A stretch of DNA of 28,821 bases from Lachnospiraceae bacterium (GCA_009787745.1 WQST01000007.1:1-28821); one strand, 5' to 3'. Shown: positions 7,906-13,461, counted from the stretch's first letter. Notes: generated by a model from the letters alone, not told the origin. Numbers and translations: made by a program.

Positions 7906-8870
7906 TGGGAATCAGTAATACACAATATAATGAAATAATGAAGCAATACGAAAAGCGCCGTGATATAAGCCGCCACCAACTGGAAAAACGCGTTGCTTAT
8001 GTTTCCGAGCATATCGGCGGATTCAAAGAAACCGAAGAAGAGATTGCCTCTATTTCCGTCATGACTGCCAAAAAATATCTCAGCGGTGATGAAAATGCCC
8101 TTAACGAATTAAGCGATTTGTTAAATGAAAAGATTGAGCACAAAAAAGCTTTATTAACGGATGCAGGTTACGGCGAAGATTATCTTAATCCTTCATATGA
8201 ATGCCCTGACTGCCATGATACAGGATATATCGGGCAAAATAAGTGCCACTGCTTCAAGCAGGCCATCATCAATTTACTATATCAGCAATCAGGTATTACG
8301 GAGATGCTGGAAAAAGAAAATTTCGCTCACTTGGATTATGGTTATTATCATGGAAAGGATCTTGAAAACTTTAAAAAAGCCGTCGCTAAATGCCATTTAT
8401 TTTGCGAAAATACTGCTTATCAAAATCTCTGTTTTTATGGTACGGTCGGGACAGGTAAATCATTTTTATCGGCTTGTATCGCTAAGAATATGATTGAGCA
8501 AGGTTTATCCGTTATATATTACTCGGCGACTGATTTTTTCAAAAAAATATCCCGCCAAATGTTCGAGCGGGATAAAGAAGAAGCGACAATGGTGCATGAA
8601 GATTTAAGCACATGTGATTTATTAATCATCGATGATTTGGGAACGGAAAAAATGTCAGACTTTACTATTTCACAACTTTTTTCCTGTTTAAACTCCCGTC
8701 ATCTTAATCAAAAAGCAACGGTTATTTCGACGAACTTGTCGTTTGAACAATTGCTTGACCGCTATACGGAACGTATTTTTTCAAGGATATACAGCAATTA
8801 TGAACATCTTTTACTGACCGGGACGGATATTCGCATGGTCAAAAAACAAAAAACCCTTAAAAGCATCTAA
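7905..8870 (+). CDS. DnaI/DnaC-type helicase loader ATPase
   Basis: 321-residue AAA+ ATPase of the DnaC/DnaI group, which loads the replicative DNA helicase. An N-terminal helical region precedes a zinc-binding cluster (C100-x2-C103, then C114-x-C116, in CPDCHDTGY...KCHC). Next come Walker A GTVGTGKS (179-186), Walker B LLIIDDLG (239-246), sensor-1 region TVISTNLSFEQL, and an arginine-finger-like ERIFSRI. The ATG overlaps the stop of the DnaD-domain gene, so the two are translationally coupled. Such pairs occur in many Clostridia in place of the B. subtilis dnaB-dnaI arrangement. B. subtilis DnaI is similar in length (about 311 residues). Confidence 0.9.
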   Translation: MGISNTQYNEIMKQYEKRRDISRHQLEKRVAYVSEHIGGFKETEEEIASISVMTAKKYLSGDENALNELSDLLNEKIEHKKALLTDAGYGEDYLNPSYECPDCHDTGYIGQNKCHCFKQAIINLLYQQSGITEMLEKENFAHLDYGYYHGKDLENFKKAVAKCHLFCENTAYQNLCFYGTVGTGKSFLSACIAKNMIEQGLSVIYYSATDFFKKISRQMFERDKEEATMVHEDLSTCDLLIIDDLGTEKMSDFTISQLFSCLNSRHLNQKATVISTNLSFEQLLDRYTERIFSRIYSNYEHLLLTGTDIRMVKKQKTLKSI

Positions 8871-8906
8871 TTGCACACATGATATGGAAGGAGCAACTTC
8901 ATAAAT

Positions 8907-10100
8907 ATGGCAAATCAAAAAGAAGTCCTTAATCTTGAAACAATCCCTGTCGGTTCACTTGGTATTATACCACTGGAAGGCTGTCGGTCATTAGGCAAAA
9001 AAGTTGACGAATTTCTTGTCGAATGGCGAACCGAGAGAAAAAGCGAACATAAGGATAGTTTAGCTTTTACTGGCTATCAGCGCGACAGTTATATATTGAA
9101 AGCCAAAGTCCCGCGCTTTGGAACAGGGGAAGCTAAAGGGGTAATTTTGGAATCGGTACGCGGAACCGACCTTTATTTGTTAGTTGACGTTTGTAATCAC
9201 AGCTTAACCTATCATTTATTCGGGAAAGACAATCACATGTCGCCTGATGATCATTATCAGGACCTTAAACGGCTAATCGCCGCCGTCGGCGGTAAAGCAA
9301 GGCGAATAACCGTTTTCATGCCTTTCTTATATGAGAGCCGGCAAGATAAAAGGACTTCACGGGAATCATTAGACTGTGCGATTGCGTTACAGGAAATGAT
9401 TAAAATGGGAGTAGATAATATTATTACTTTTGACGCTCATGACCCGCGAGTCCAAAACGCAATCCCTTTACACGGTTTCGAAACAATTCAGCCGACTTAT
9501 CAGTTTATCAAGGCTTTGCTTAATAATGTCAGCGGACTTCATATTGATAAAGAGCATTTGATGGCAATCAGCCCTGACGAAGGCGGGATGAGCCGCGCCA
9601 TTTATATGGCGGATGTGCTTAAGATTGATATGGGTATGTTTTATAAACGCCGCGATTATACCAAAGTGGTTAACGGGCGGAATCCGATTATCGCGCATGA
9701 GTTTTTGGGTTCGAATGTCGAAGGGAAGGATATGATCATTATTGATGATATGATTTCTTCGGGCGAGAGTGTTTTGGAGGTCGCAACGGCTCTGAAAGAA
9801 CGAAAAGCGGGACGGATTTTTGTTTGCTCGACTTTCGGGTTATTTACGGGCGGATTTGAGCGGTTTGATAAGGCTTATGAGATTGGGATTATTGACCGGG
9901 TGTTGACAACGAATTTAATATATCAAGCACCTGAGTTATTGAATCGGGAATGGTATATTAATTGTGATATGAGTAAGTATATTGCCTATTTGATTGATAC
10001 GCTTAATCATGACGCTTCGATTAGTGAGCTGCTTGACCCTAATGAGAGGATTCGGGGGGTTGTTAGTCGGTATCGGGCGGGGGAGATTGGGGGGAAATAG
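8907..10100 (+). CDS. prs: divergent long ribose-phosphate pyrophosphokinase (PRPP synthetase)
   Basis: 397-residue PRPP synthetase-like protein: ribose-5-phosphate + ATP gives PRPP + AMP, feeding nucleotide, histidine and tryptophan synthesis. It retains the flexible-loop catalytic pattern Y-x2-RQDKR (residues 142-149), FDAHD (175-179) in place of the usual DLHA, SPDEGG (222-227) and the PRPP-binding loop DDMISSGES (280-288, usually DDMIDTAGT). It is about 80 residues longer than the common class I enzyme, with extra sequence at the N-terminus and around 95-125. A longer type is seen in Clostridia. AAGGAG at 8888-8893 lies 13 nt before the ATG, which is far. It is 36 nt downstream of the helicase loader, so probably the last gene of that operon. 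Enzyme activity is inferred. Confidence 0.85.
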   Translation: MANQKEVLNLETIPVGSLGIIPLEGCRSLGKKVDEFLVEWRTERKSEHKDSLAFTGYQRDSYILKAKVPRFGTGEAKGVILESVRGTDLYLLVDVCNHSLTYHLFGKDNHMSPDDHYQDLKRLIAAVGGKARRITVFMPFLYESRQDKRTSRESLDCAIALQEMIKMGVDNIITFDAHDPRVQNAIPLHGFETIQPTYQFIKALLNNVSGLHIDKEHLMAISPDEGGMSRAIYMADVLKIDMGMFYKRRDYTKVVNGRNPIIAHEFLGSNVEGKDMIIIDDMISSGESVLEVATALKERKAGRIFVCSTFGLFTGGFERFDKAYEIGIIDRVLTTNLIYQAPELLNREWYINCDMSKYIAYLIDTLNHDASISELLDPNERIRGVVSRYRAGEIGGK

Positions 10101-10396
10101 TGGTGATGCCAAAAAGAGAATAAGCTCAAGATGACACAACCCTTATCTAATGACATTGGTTTAATATATATGTTTGAATTGGCATTACTAAAACGGTTAT
10201 TATATGTATAGCTGTTCCTTAACATTAAATGATTGCCCCAATAAATGACGCAATATTAATGTCATCCATTGTTTGTAAAGTAGAATTAAATCTTCCTAAT
10301 GGAATTTAAGTTTACACTAGAATTTACATTTTCAATCAAGCTTTATTTTATTTACAGGTACATATAAGAAATTCTACTATTTAAAACACGGCACAC
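10101..10396. other. intergenic region between prs and the RhuM gene
   Basis: AT-rich and without a credible ORF. No clear intrinsic terminator follows prs. A 9-bp inverted repeat (AGTAGAATT / AATTCTACT, about 85 nt apart) lies toward the RhuM end. It marks the left edge of the accessory segment. Confidence 0.4.
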
Positions 10397-11401
10397 TCAT
10401 TGTCTCATCCCATTCGATTTATCAACAAGCTTCTTAACCGCCCTATCAAAATCACTCTCCATTTGCTTCATCTCATTAGCGCGATATATTTCAAATTCTC
10501 TTTCTGCCTTTTTTATTGCTTGTGTATGTGATACATTTCCCGCACCGGCTAAAGGAGTTTTATTTAGCATGGATATTTGCTTATCTAGCGCTATAACCCA
10601 ATCTGCCATTGTCATAGGGTTTAGTTCAAGTGCCTGATATTCCGCATAATCCAAAAATTGTGATACCAATAGATTGAGCCGTTGTAATTCACCCTCAGCA
10701 AGATAGTTCTTAGCAATTTTTACGTCATCTTTCGTGATGTAATCACCTTTAAAATTCGTCATTCCGACAAGAGGTTTTTCATTATTAACACGTTCATGTA
10801 TGATTTCGGCGGCAGTGTGTTGGTGAACAGCGTGATGTAGCTTGTTTTGTACGGTTGCAAAAAAAGTCTTAGTCATATCTGCTCTGGGATCGTAATCTGT
10901 CGCCGTAGCGTATATATCTGTTACTTGTTGATAAAAATTCCGTTCACTACTTCGGATATCGCGAATACGTTGCAAAAGTTCACGAAAGTATCGGGAACCA
11001 CCCTGCTTAAGACGTTCATCATCCATGGTAAAACCTTTTTGGATGTATTCGTGTAAGCGTTGAGTCGCCCAGCGTCTGAAACGAGTTGCAATTTGTGATT
11101 GTACCCGATAGCCAATAGCAATAATTATATCTAAGTTGTAATGGCTAATTTCACGTTTAACCTGACGATTTCCTTCGTTTTGAACTAACAAGAATTTCTT
11201 GTGAGTTGCATTTATATCTAATTCGCCATCTCTATATATAGCATCAATATGCTGACTTATATTTTGCTGAGTTGTATTATAAATTTCAGCAATCTGATTT
11301 TGTGTCAACCATAAATCATCCTCAGCAAACTGTACCGATATTCTTGTAATTCCATTCTCATCCTGATATAAGATGATTTTATTCTCCGTTTGATTCTTCA
11401 A
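10397..11401 (-). CDS. RhuM family protein
   Basis: About 334-residue protein with the whole-length pattern of the RhuM family (named after Salmonella pathogenicity island 3 rhuM). An N-terminal KIILYQDENGITRISVQF is followed by the helix-turn-helix-like WLTQNQIAEIYNTTQQNISQ, then ISHYNLDIIIAIGYRVQSQ and ATRFRRWATQRLHEYIQKGF, all highly typical. The biochemical role is not established. Members are commonly found in mobile islands and next to type I restriction systems, but no restriction gene is present here. I place the start at the TTG at 11401, because AGGAGG (11416-11411) lies 9 nt upstream; the upstream in-frame TTG at 11419 overlaps this site. Its ribosome-binding site overlaps the end of a small broken ORF. 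Confidence 0.85.
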   Translation of the reverse strand: MKNQTENKIILYQDENGITRISVQFAEDDLWLTQNQIAEIYNTTQQNISQHIDAIYRDGELDINATHKKFLLVQNEGNRQVKREISHYNLDIIIAIGYRVQSQIATRFRRWATQRLHEYIQKGFTMDDERLKQGGSRYFRELLQRIRDIRSSERNFYQQVTDIYATATDYDPRADMTKTFFATVQNKLHHAVHQHTAAEIIHERVNNEKPLVGMTNFKGDYITKDDVKIAKNYLAEGELQRLNLLVSQFLDYAEYQALELNPMTMADWVIALDKQISMLNKTPLAGAGNVSHTQAIKKAEREFEIYRANEMKQMESDFDRAVKKLVDKSNGMRQ

Positions 11402-11415
11402 CTTCAAGCACCTCC

Positions 11416-11526
11416 TCAAGCGACCCCTGTTTCTGCTCCCAATACTAGAATGTCGGCGATAATCTCCGATAGCTTACGCTAGAACTCAGATAAACTAACT
11501 ATTGGGTTATGTGTTTGATTGTTCAT
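11416..11526 (-). pseudogene. small ORF with in-frame amber codon, directly upstream of the RhuM gene
   Basis: AAGGA lies 6 nt before an ATG at 11526. The frame reads 15 codons (MNNQTHNPIVSLSEF), a TAG at 11481-11479, then 20 codons (RKLSEIIADILVLGAETGVA) to a TGA at 11418-11416 that abuts the RhuM ribosome-binding site. The placement (own SD, stop overlapping the next SD) looks like a genuine first gene of a two-gene operon broken by one nonsense change. I do not recognise the product. Amber read-through is a less likely alternative. Confidence 0.45.
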
Positions 11527-11724
11527 TACTTGTCCTTCGTGGTTTATTTTATCTGCATATAAACTTAAATACAAATCATTTTTGATATTTACCCTGTAAT
11601 TATAAACCTAAAACTTGGAAAAATCAAAATATACCGTACGAGCTTCTTATAGAGCCAAAGTTAAAACCATGTAAGAAAGATTTTTGCGCAATATGAAAAA
11701 AGACTGGAGTTTGAACTGCATAAT
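11527..11724. other. AT-rich spacer with possible coding remnant
   Basis: No intact gene is seen. On the plus strand an uninterrupted frame at 11586-11696 reads as a plausible protein C-terminus (for example PYELLIEPKLKPCKKDFCAI before a TGA) but lacks a start and ribosome-binding site. I cannot name its source. It may be the tail of a gene lost from this accessory segment. Confidence 0.3.
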
Positions 11725-11733
11725 TGCTATAAT
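11725..11733 (+). promoter_or_regulatory. extended -10 promoter before the upstream copy of the 23-nt repeat
   Basis: TGCTATAAT (TGn plus consensus TATAAT at 11728-11733) would start transcription near 11740, at the first base of the repeat hairpin. No good -35 is present (TTGAAC is only 11 nt away). Confidence 0.45.
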
Positions 11734-11740
11734 AATAAGA

Positions 11741-11763
11741 CCGTGAGTTCGAAACCATCCTCA
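11741..11763 (+). repeat. upstream copy of a 23-nt exact direct repeat
   Basis: Identical over 23 nt to 12764-12786 in the queT leader (contains GAGTTCGAAACCATC). Here the flanks let it fold as ACC(g)TGAG / CTCAGGT around the same 12-nt loop, while at the queT copy the stem is CGTGAG/CTCACG. Flanking sequence differs, but a stem is possible at both places. Confidence 0.85.
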
Positions 11764-11775
11764 GGTGATTGTCGA

Positions 11776-11815
11776 TAAGGATATAAGTGGAAATTGCTTA
11801 TGTCCTTACTTTTTG
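11776..11815 (+). terminator. intrinsic terminator or attenuator before the TnpV-like pseudogene
   Basis: TAAGGATATAAG (11776-11787) pairs with CTTATGTCCTTA (11797-11808), 12 bp with one G-U, followed by ACTTTTTG. With the promoter at 11725-11733 it would define an RNA of about 75 nt containing the repeat hairpin. Confidence 0.7.
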
Positions 11816-11861
11816 AGATTTAATGCAACTAATAAAACGTAAAAATCCAGAGGAGACAATT

Positions 11862-12214
11862 ATGAGTATGGAATTATTAGAAAACAAGGAACTTCAAGAC
11901 CTTATCGCCAGTCTGGGAATAGATGATGCACCAGAGCAACCTCTCGGTAAATATGATAGAATGGCAATGAATTATCTTCACGATACTGACTCGGGACGGT
12001 TTTGCATGTTGAAATGACCGGTGAATTGATGTAAATGATTTATCGGGTGGATGAAGAAGCGATTGAAATGGTTGAGGCAATTAACCATAAATTATTAGAG
12101 AAATATCCAGTTCCACAAACTGATGATATTTTTGCTAAAGCCCGCCATTACAATACACAAAAATCCATTGCCGAAGAATTTGTTATAAAAAACATTGTAT
12201 TCATTACAAGGTAG
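11862..12214 (+). pseudogene. decayed TnpV-like transposon-encoded protein gene
   Basis: A good start (GAGGAG, about 6 nt, ATG at 11862) opens a frame with SLGIDDAPEQPLGKYDRM, which resembles the PE-PLGKYGRM segment of clostridial TnpV proteins (about 115 residues). The original frame ends with an aberrant tail at 12017. A shift to the frame beginning at 12005 restores homologous-looking sequence (HVEMTGELM), then a TAA at 12032-12034, then 59 open codons ending AEEFVIKNIVFITR and TAG at 12212. One frameshift plus one stop codon therefore inactivate it. TnpV function is unknown; it accompanies some clostridial transposons. No transposase is present nearby. The TnpV assignment is by motif only. 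Confidence 0.6.
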
Positions 12215-12250
12215 CGGTTAATTAGTGGTTAATTAGTGGTTAATTAGTGG
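12214..12250 (+). repeat. 11-bp tandem repeat (about 3.3 copies)
   Basis: Unit GTGGTTAATTA: first copy at 12214-12224 starts GC instead of GT, then perfect copies at 12225-12235 and 12236-12246 and a partial GTGG to 12250. It begins at the last base of the TnpV-like pseudogene and lies just before a TTGACA promoter element. Confidence 0.92.
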
Positions 12251-12262
12251 CAGAAAAACTGT

Positions 12263-12289
12263 TTGACATTTCCCTAGAAATGCTTTAAG
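12263..12289 (+). promoter_or_regulatory. candidate promoter for the antitoxin RNA
   Basis: TTGACA (12263-12268), then 15 nt, then TTTAAG (12284-12289) preceded by TGC (extended -10 form). The -35 is perfect; the -10 is weak and spacing short. Transcription would start near 12297, just before the left inverted repeat. Confidence 0.5.
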
Positions 12290-12300
12290 CTAAGGTCATA

Positions 12301-12330
12301 AGAAGTGCTACCGATAGACGGTTAGCCTCT
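12301..12330 (+). repeat. left arm of long imperfect inverted repeat
   Basis: GAAGTGCTACC followed by GACGGTTAGCC and TCT. The reverse complement of 12564-12598 has the same blocks in the same order (GAAGTGCTACC, GACGGTTAGCC, CTCT), differing by an insertion of about 5 nt and single bases. The arms enclose the small toxin-like ORF and the terminator. Confidence 0.85.
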
Positions 12331-12343
12331 CAAGTTAAGCATA

Positions 12344-12397
12344 AAATAAACCGCTTTAGTTTGTGAGACTGGGAGCGGTTTATTTCTGTGATTTTTT
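12344..12397. terminator. shared terminator between antitoxin RNA and toxin mRNA
   Basis: AAATAAACCGCT (12344-12355) pairs with AGCGGTTTATTT (12374-12385) over 12 bp with an 18-nt loop. On the plus strand a T6 run follows at 12392-12397; on the minus strand only TTTTA follows. The toxin ORF stop codon lies inside the stem. Confidence 0.75.
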
Positions 12398-12481
12398 ACG
12401 TCCTAATTCATATCCGAACTTTATGGAAGTCAACACTATGTCGAACAACACAATAATCAAATTTAAGTCGTATATAGTCAT
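12380..12481 (-). CDS. 33-residue hydrophobic peptide, candidate type I toxin
   Basis: ATG at 12481 to TAA at 12380-12382 encodes 33 residues: a short N-terminus, a hydrophobic helix (LNLIIVLFDIVLTSI) and a charged C-terminal tail (YELGRKKSQK). This is the plan of Fst-like and holin-like type I toxins, whose typical length is about 30-60. GAGGGT lies 6 nt before the ATG and can pair with ACCCTC further up the leader (minus strand, 12546-12541), which would hide the ribosome-binding site. A strong promoter lies 150-180 nt upstream, giving the long structured leader typical of such mRNAs. A convergent RNA and shared terminator lie at its 3' end. The peptide is too short for firm homology, and the aspartate within the hydrophobic stretch is unusual. 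Confidence 0.6.
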   Translation of the reverse strand: MTIYDLNLIIVLFDIVLTSIKFGYELGRKKSQK

Positions 12482-12563
12482 AAGTTACCCTCATCTTTCA
12501 TGTATTTCATCTGTTTACACAAATGATTTCTATGTTATCAGAGGGTCGCAGTCCCTCTGGAAT

Positions 12564-12598
12564 AGAGGGCTAACCGTCACCGTTTATGGTAGCACTTC
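12564..12598 (-). repeat. right arm of long imperfect inverted repeat (toxin mRNA leader)
   Basis: Read on the minus strand this gives GAAGTGCTACC, a short insert, GACGGTTAGCC and CTCT, the same blocks as 12301-12330 on the plus strand. In the toxin mRNA it lies in the 5' leader about 30 nt from the predicted start. Confidence 0.85.
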
Positions 12599-12635
12599 CG
12601 AGCCAAATGCTCTGGGTCATTGCTGACTTATCTTA

Positions 12636-12664
12636 ATTATGCAGCCGAACATACGTTTTGTCAA
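12636..12664 (-). promoter_or_regulatory. strong promoter for the toxin-like ORF
   Basis: On the minus strand TTGACA (12664-12659), exactly 17 nt, CATAAT (12641-12636): 11 of 12 consensus positions. Transcription should start near 12629, giving a leader of about 148 nt before the ATG at 12481. Confidence 0.8.
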
Positions 12665-12694
12665 TGAAAATATTGATTAAAAAACGATATTTTC

Positions 12695-12722
12695 TTGACA
12701 TTCCCTAATACCCTGTTATACT
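12695..12722 (+). promoter_or_regulatory. queT promoter
   Basis: TTGACA (12695-12700), 16 nt, TATACT (12717-12722). Transcription would start near 12729, almost exactly at the first hairpin of the leader. Confidence 0.8.
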
Positions 12723-12730
12723 AAGAAAGT

Positions 12731-12806
12731 CGTAAAACAACCTTTAAAGTTTTACGGCCAAACCCGTGAGTTCGAAACCATCCTCACGTAAAACAAAACT
12801 AAGGAG
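12731..12806 (+). promoter_or_regulatory. candidate preQ1-type riboswitch controlling queT
   Basis: The leader folds as hairpin 1 CGTAAAAC (12731-12738) / GTTTTACG (12749-12756) and hairpin 2 CGTGAG (12765-12770) / CTCACG (12783-12788). A second CGTAAAAC (12787-12794) can compete with the first for GTTTTACG. The loop of hairpin 1 carries CCTTT, complementary to the AAGG of the ribosome-binding site AAGGAG (12801-12806), so a pseudoknot could mask translation. This pseudoknot-with-embedded-hairpin layout and the tail AAAACTAAGGAG recall preQ1 riboswitches, and queT (COG4708) is a classic target. Class II versus III cannot be decided by eye. Confidence 0.65.
12764..12786 (+). repeat. downstream copy of the 23-nt direct repeat, inside the queT leader
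   Basis: Exact 23-nt match to 11741-11763, about 1.02 kb upstream. Here it makes up most of hairpin 2 of the queT leader. Confidence 0.85.
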
Positions 12807-12815
12807 AAATGTACC

Positions 12816-13346
12816 ATGCAAAAAAAAGTTCTATTTATTACTCAGGCGGCAATGATTGCTGCTCTCTATGTTGTGCTGACTTTCATCGCGAATGCTTTTG
12901 GGCTCGCGGGGGATAATGCGGTTCAAGTTCGATTTTCTGAAGCTCTGACGATTCTACCCTTTTTTATTACTTCGGCGATTCCCGGTTTGACGATTGGGTG
13001 TTTGCTTGCGAATTTTCTGACCGGAGCGCATTGGCTGGATATTATTTTCGGCAGTACCGCAACTCTGATAGGCGCGGTTTTTACTTATTTCATCGGGAAA
13101 ATGGCGCGGTCTTACCAAAAGAGCAAGAAACCGAAAGCGAATCAAATCAAATGGCTGGCGCCGTTGCCGCCGATTATTTCTAATGCGGTTATTGTTCCGT
13201 TTATTTTATTATTTGCTTATGGAATCAGACCTTTGTGGTTGTCGGCAATCTTCGTGGCGCTCGGACAAGTTATTTCATGCGGGATTCTTGGGATGATGTT
13301 ACTCTTTGCTTTGGAAAAAAGAAACATCTTCAAACTTGAAAAATAG
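12816..13346 (+). CDS. queT: QueT family queuosine-precursor (preQ0/preQ1) transporter
   Basis: 176-residue very hydrophobic protein of the QueT family, membrane components thought to import queuosine precursors, probably as the substrate-specific unit of an energy-coupling-factor transporter. Family signs: the N-terminal ITQAAMIAALYVVLTFIANA, the conserved VQVRFSEALTILPFF, LTIGCLLANFLTGAHWLDI with a following Gly/Thr-rich helix, and GQVISCGILGMMLLFALEK at the end. Five or six membrane segments are apparent. Start ATG has AAGGAG 9 nt upstream, embedded in the candidate riboswitch. No ECF ATPase or queuosine synthesis genes are in the window, so the energising module must be elsewhere. Confidence 0.88.
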   Translation: MQKKVLFITQAAMIAALYVVLTFIANAFGLAGDNAVQVRFSEALTILPFFITSAIPGLTIGCLLANFLTGAHWLDIIFGSTATLIGAVFTYFIGKMARSYQKSKKPKANQIKWLAPLPPIISNAVIVPFILLFAYGIRPLWLSAIFVALGQVISCGILGMMLLFALEKRNIFKLEK

Positions 13347-13362
13347 CCCTAGACAGGGAGGA

Positions 13363-13401
13363 TGCCAAGTAAATCTCAAATGGATTTACTTGGCATTTAT
13401 T
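13363..13401 (+). terminator. hairpin terminator after queT
   Basis: TGCCAAGTAAATC (13363-13375) pairs perfectly with GATTTACTTGGCA (13383-13395), 13 bp with a 7-nt loop, followed by TTTATT. The short U-run makes it weak. It lies 17 nt past the queT stop. Confidence 0.7.
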
Positions 13402-13425
13402 ATGAAAAAGTTATTATTAAAATTA

Positions 13426-13455
13426 TTGCTACTGCTGTTTGCTGTTCCTTATAAT
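13426..13455 (+). promoter_or_regulatory. candidate promoter for orphan RNA
   Basis: TTGCTA (13426-13431), 18 nt, consensus TATAAT (13450-13455). Start would be near 13462. No ORF follows before the terminator at 13600-13629. Confidence 0.5.
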
Positions 13456-13461
13456 GTTATT

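Larger units (their letters stand above)
12297..12398 (+). ncRNA. candidate antitoxin RNA of a type I toxin-antitoxin pair
   Basis: A roughly 100-nt transcript is predicted from the promoter at 12263-12289 to the T-run at 12392-12397. It is convergent with the small hydrophobic ORF on the minus strand and antisense to the end of that ORF and its 3' region. Its 5' segment (12301-12330) matches, in the same sense, the 5' leader of the toxin mRNA, so it is also complementary to the 3' extension of the toxin transcript. No RNA data were seen; this is inference from layout. Confidence 0.5.

Noticed and set aside
11711..11733. Standard -35/-10 promoter TTGAAC...TATAAT
   Set aside because: The spacing is only 11 nt; only the extended -10 element is acceptable.
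11741..11763. tRNA fragment (GAGTTCGAAACC resembles a T-arm)
   Set aside because: No cloverleaf, acceptor stem or anticodon arm can be formed around either copy; the T-stem would not pair.
12214..12250. Short CRISPR array
   Set aside because: Units are 11 bp and directly abutting with no spacers, and no cas genes are present.
12301..12598. Pure MITE without coding function
   Set aside because: Not fully excluded, but no target-site duplication is visible at the repeat ends and the internal promoter, SD, ORF and terminator fit a toxin-antitoxin locus better.
12363..12626. 87-codon plus-strand open frame
   Set aside because: It lies antisense to the small toxin-like ORF and its structured leader, begins inside the terminator loop and has no ribosome-binding site.
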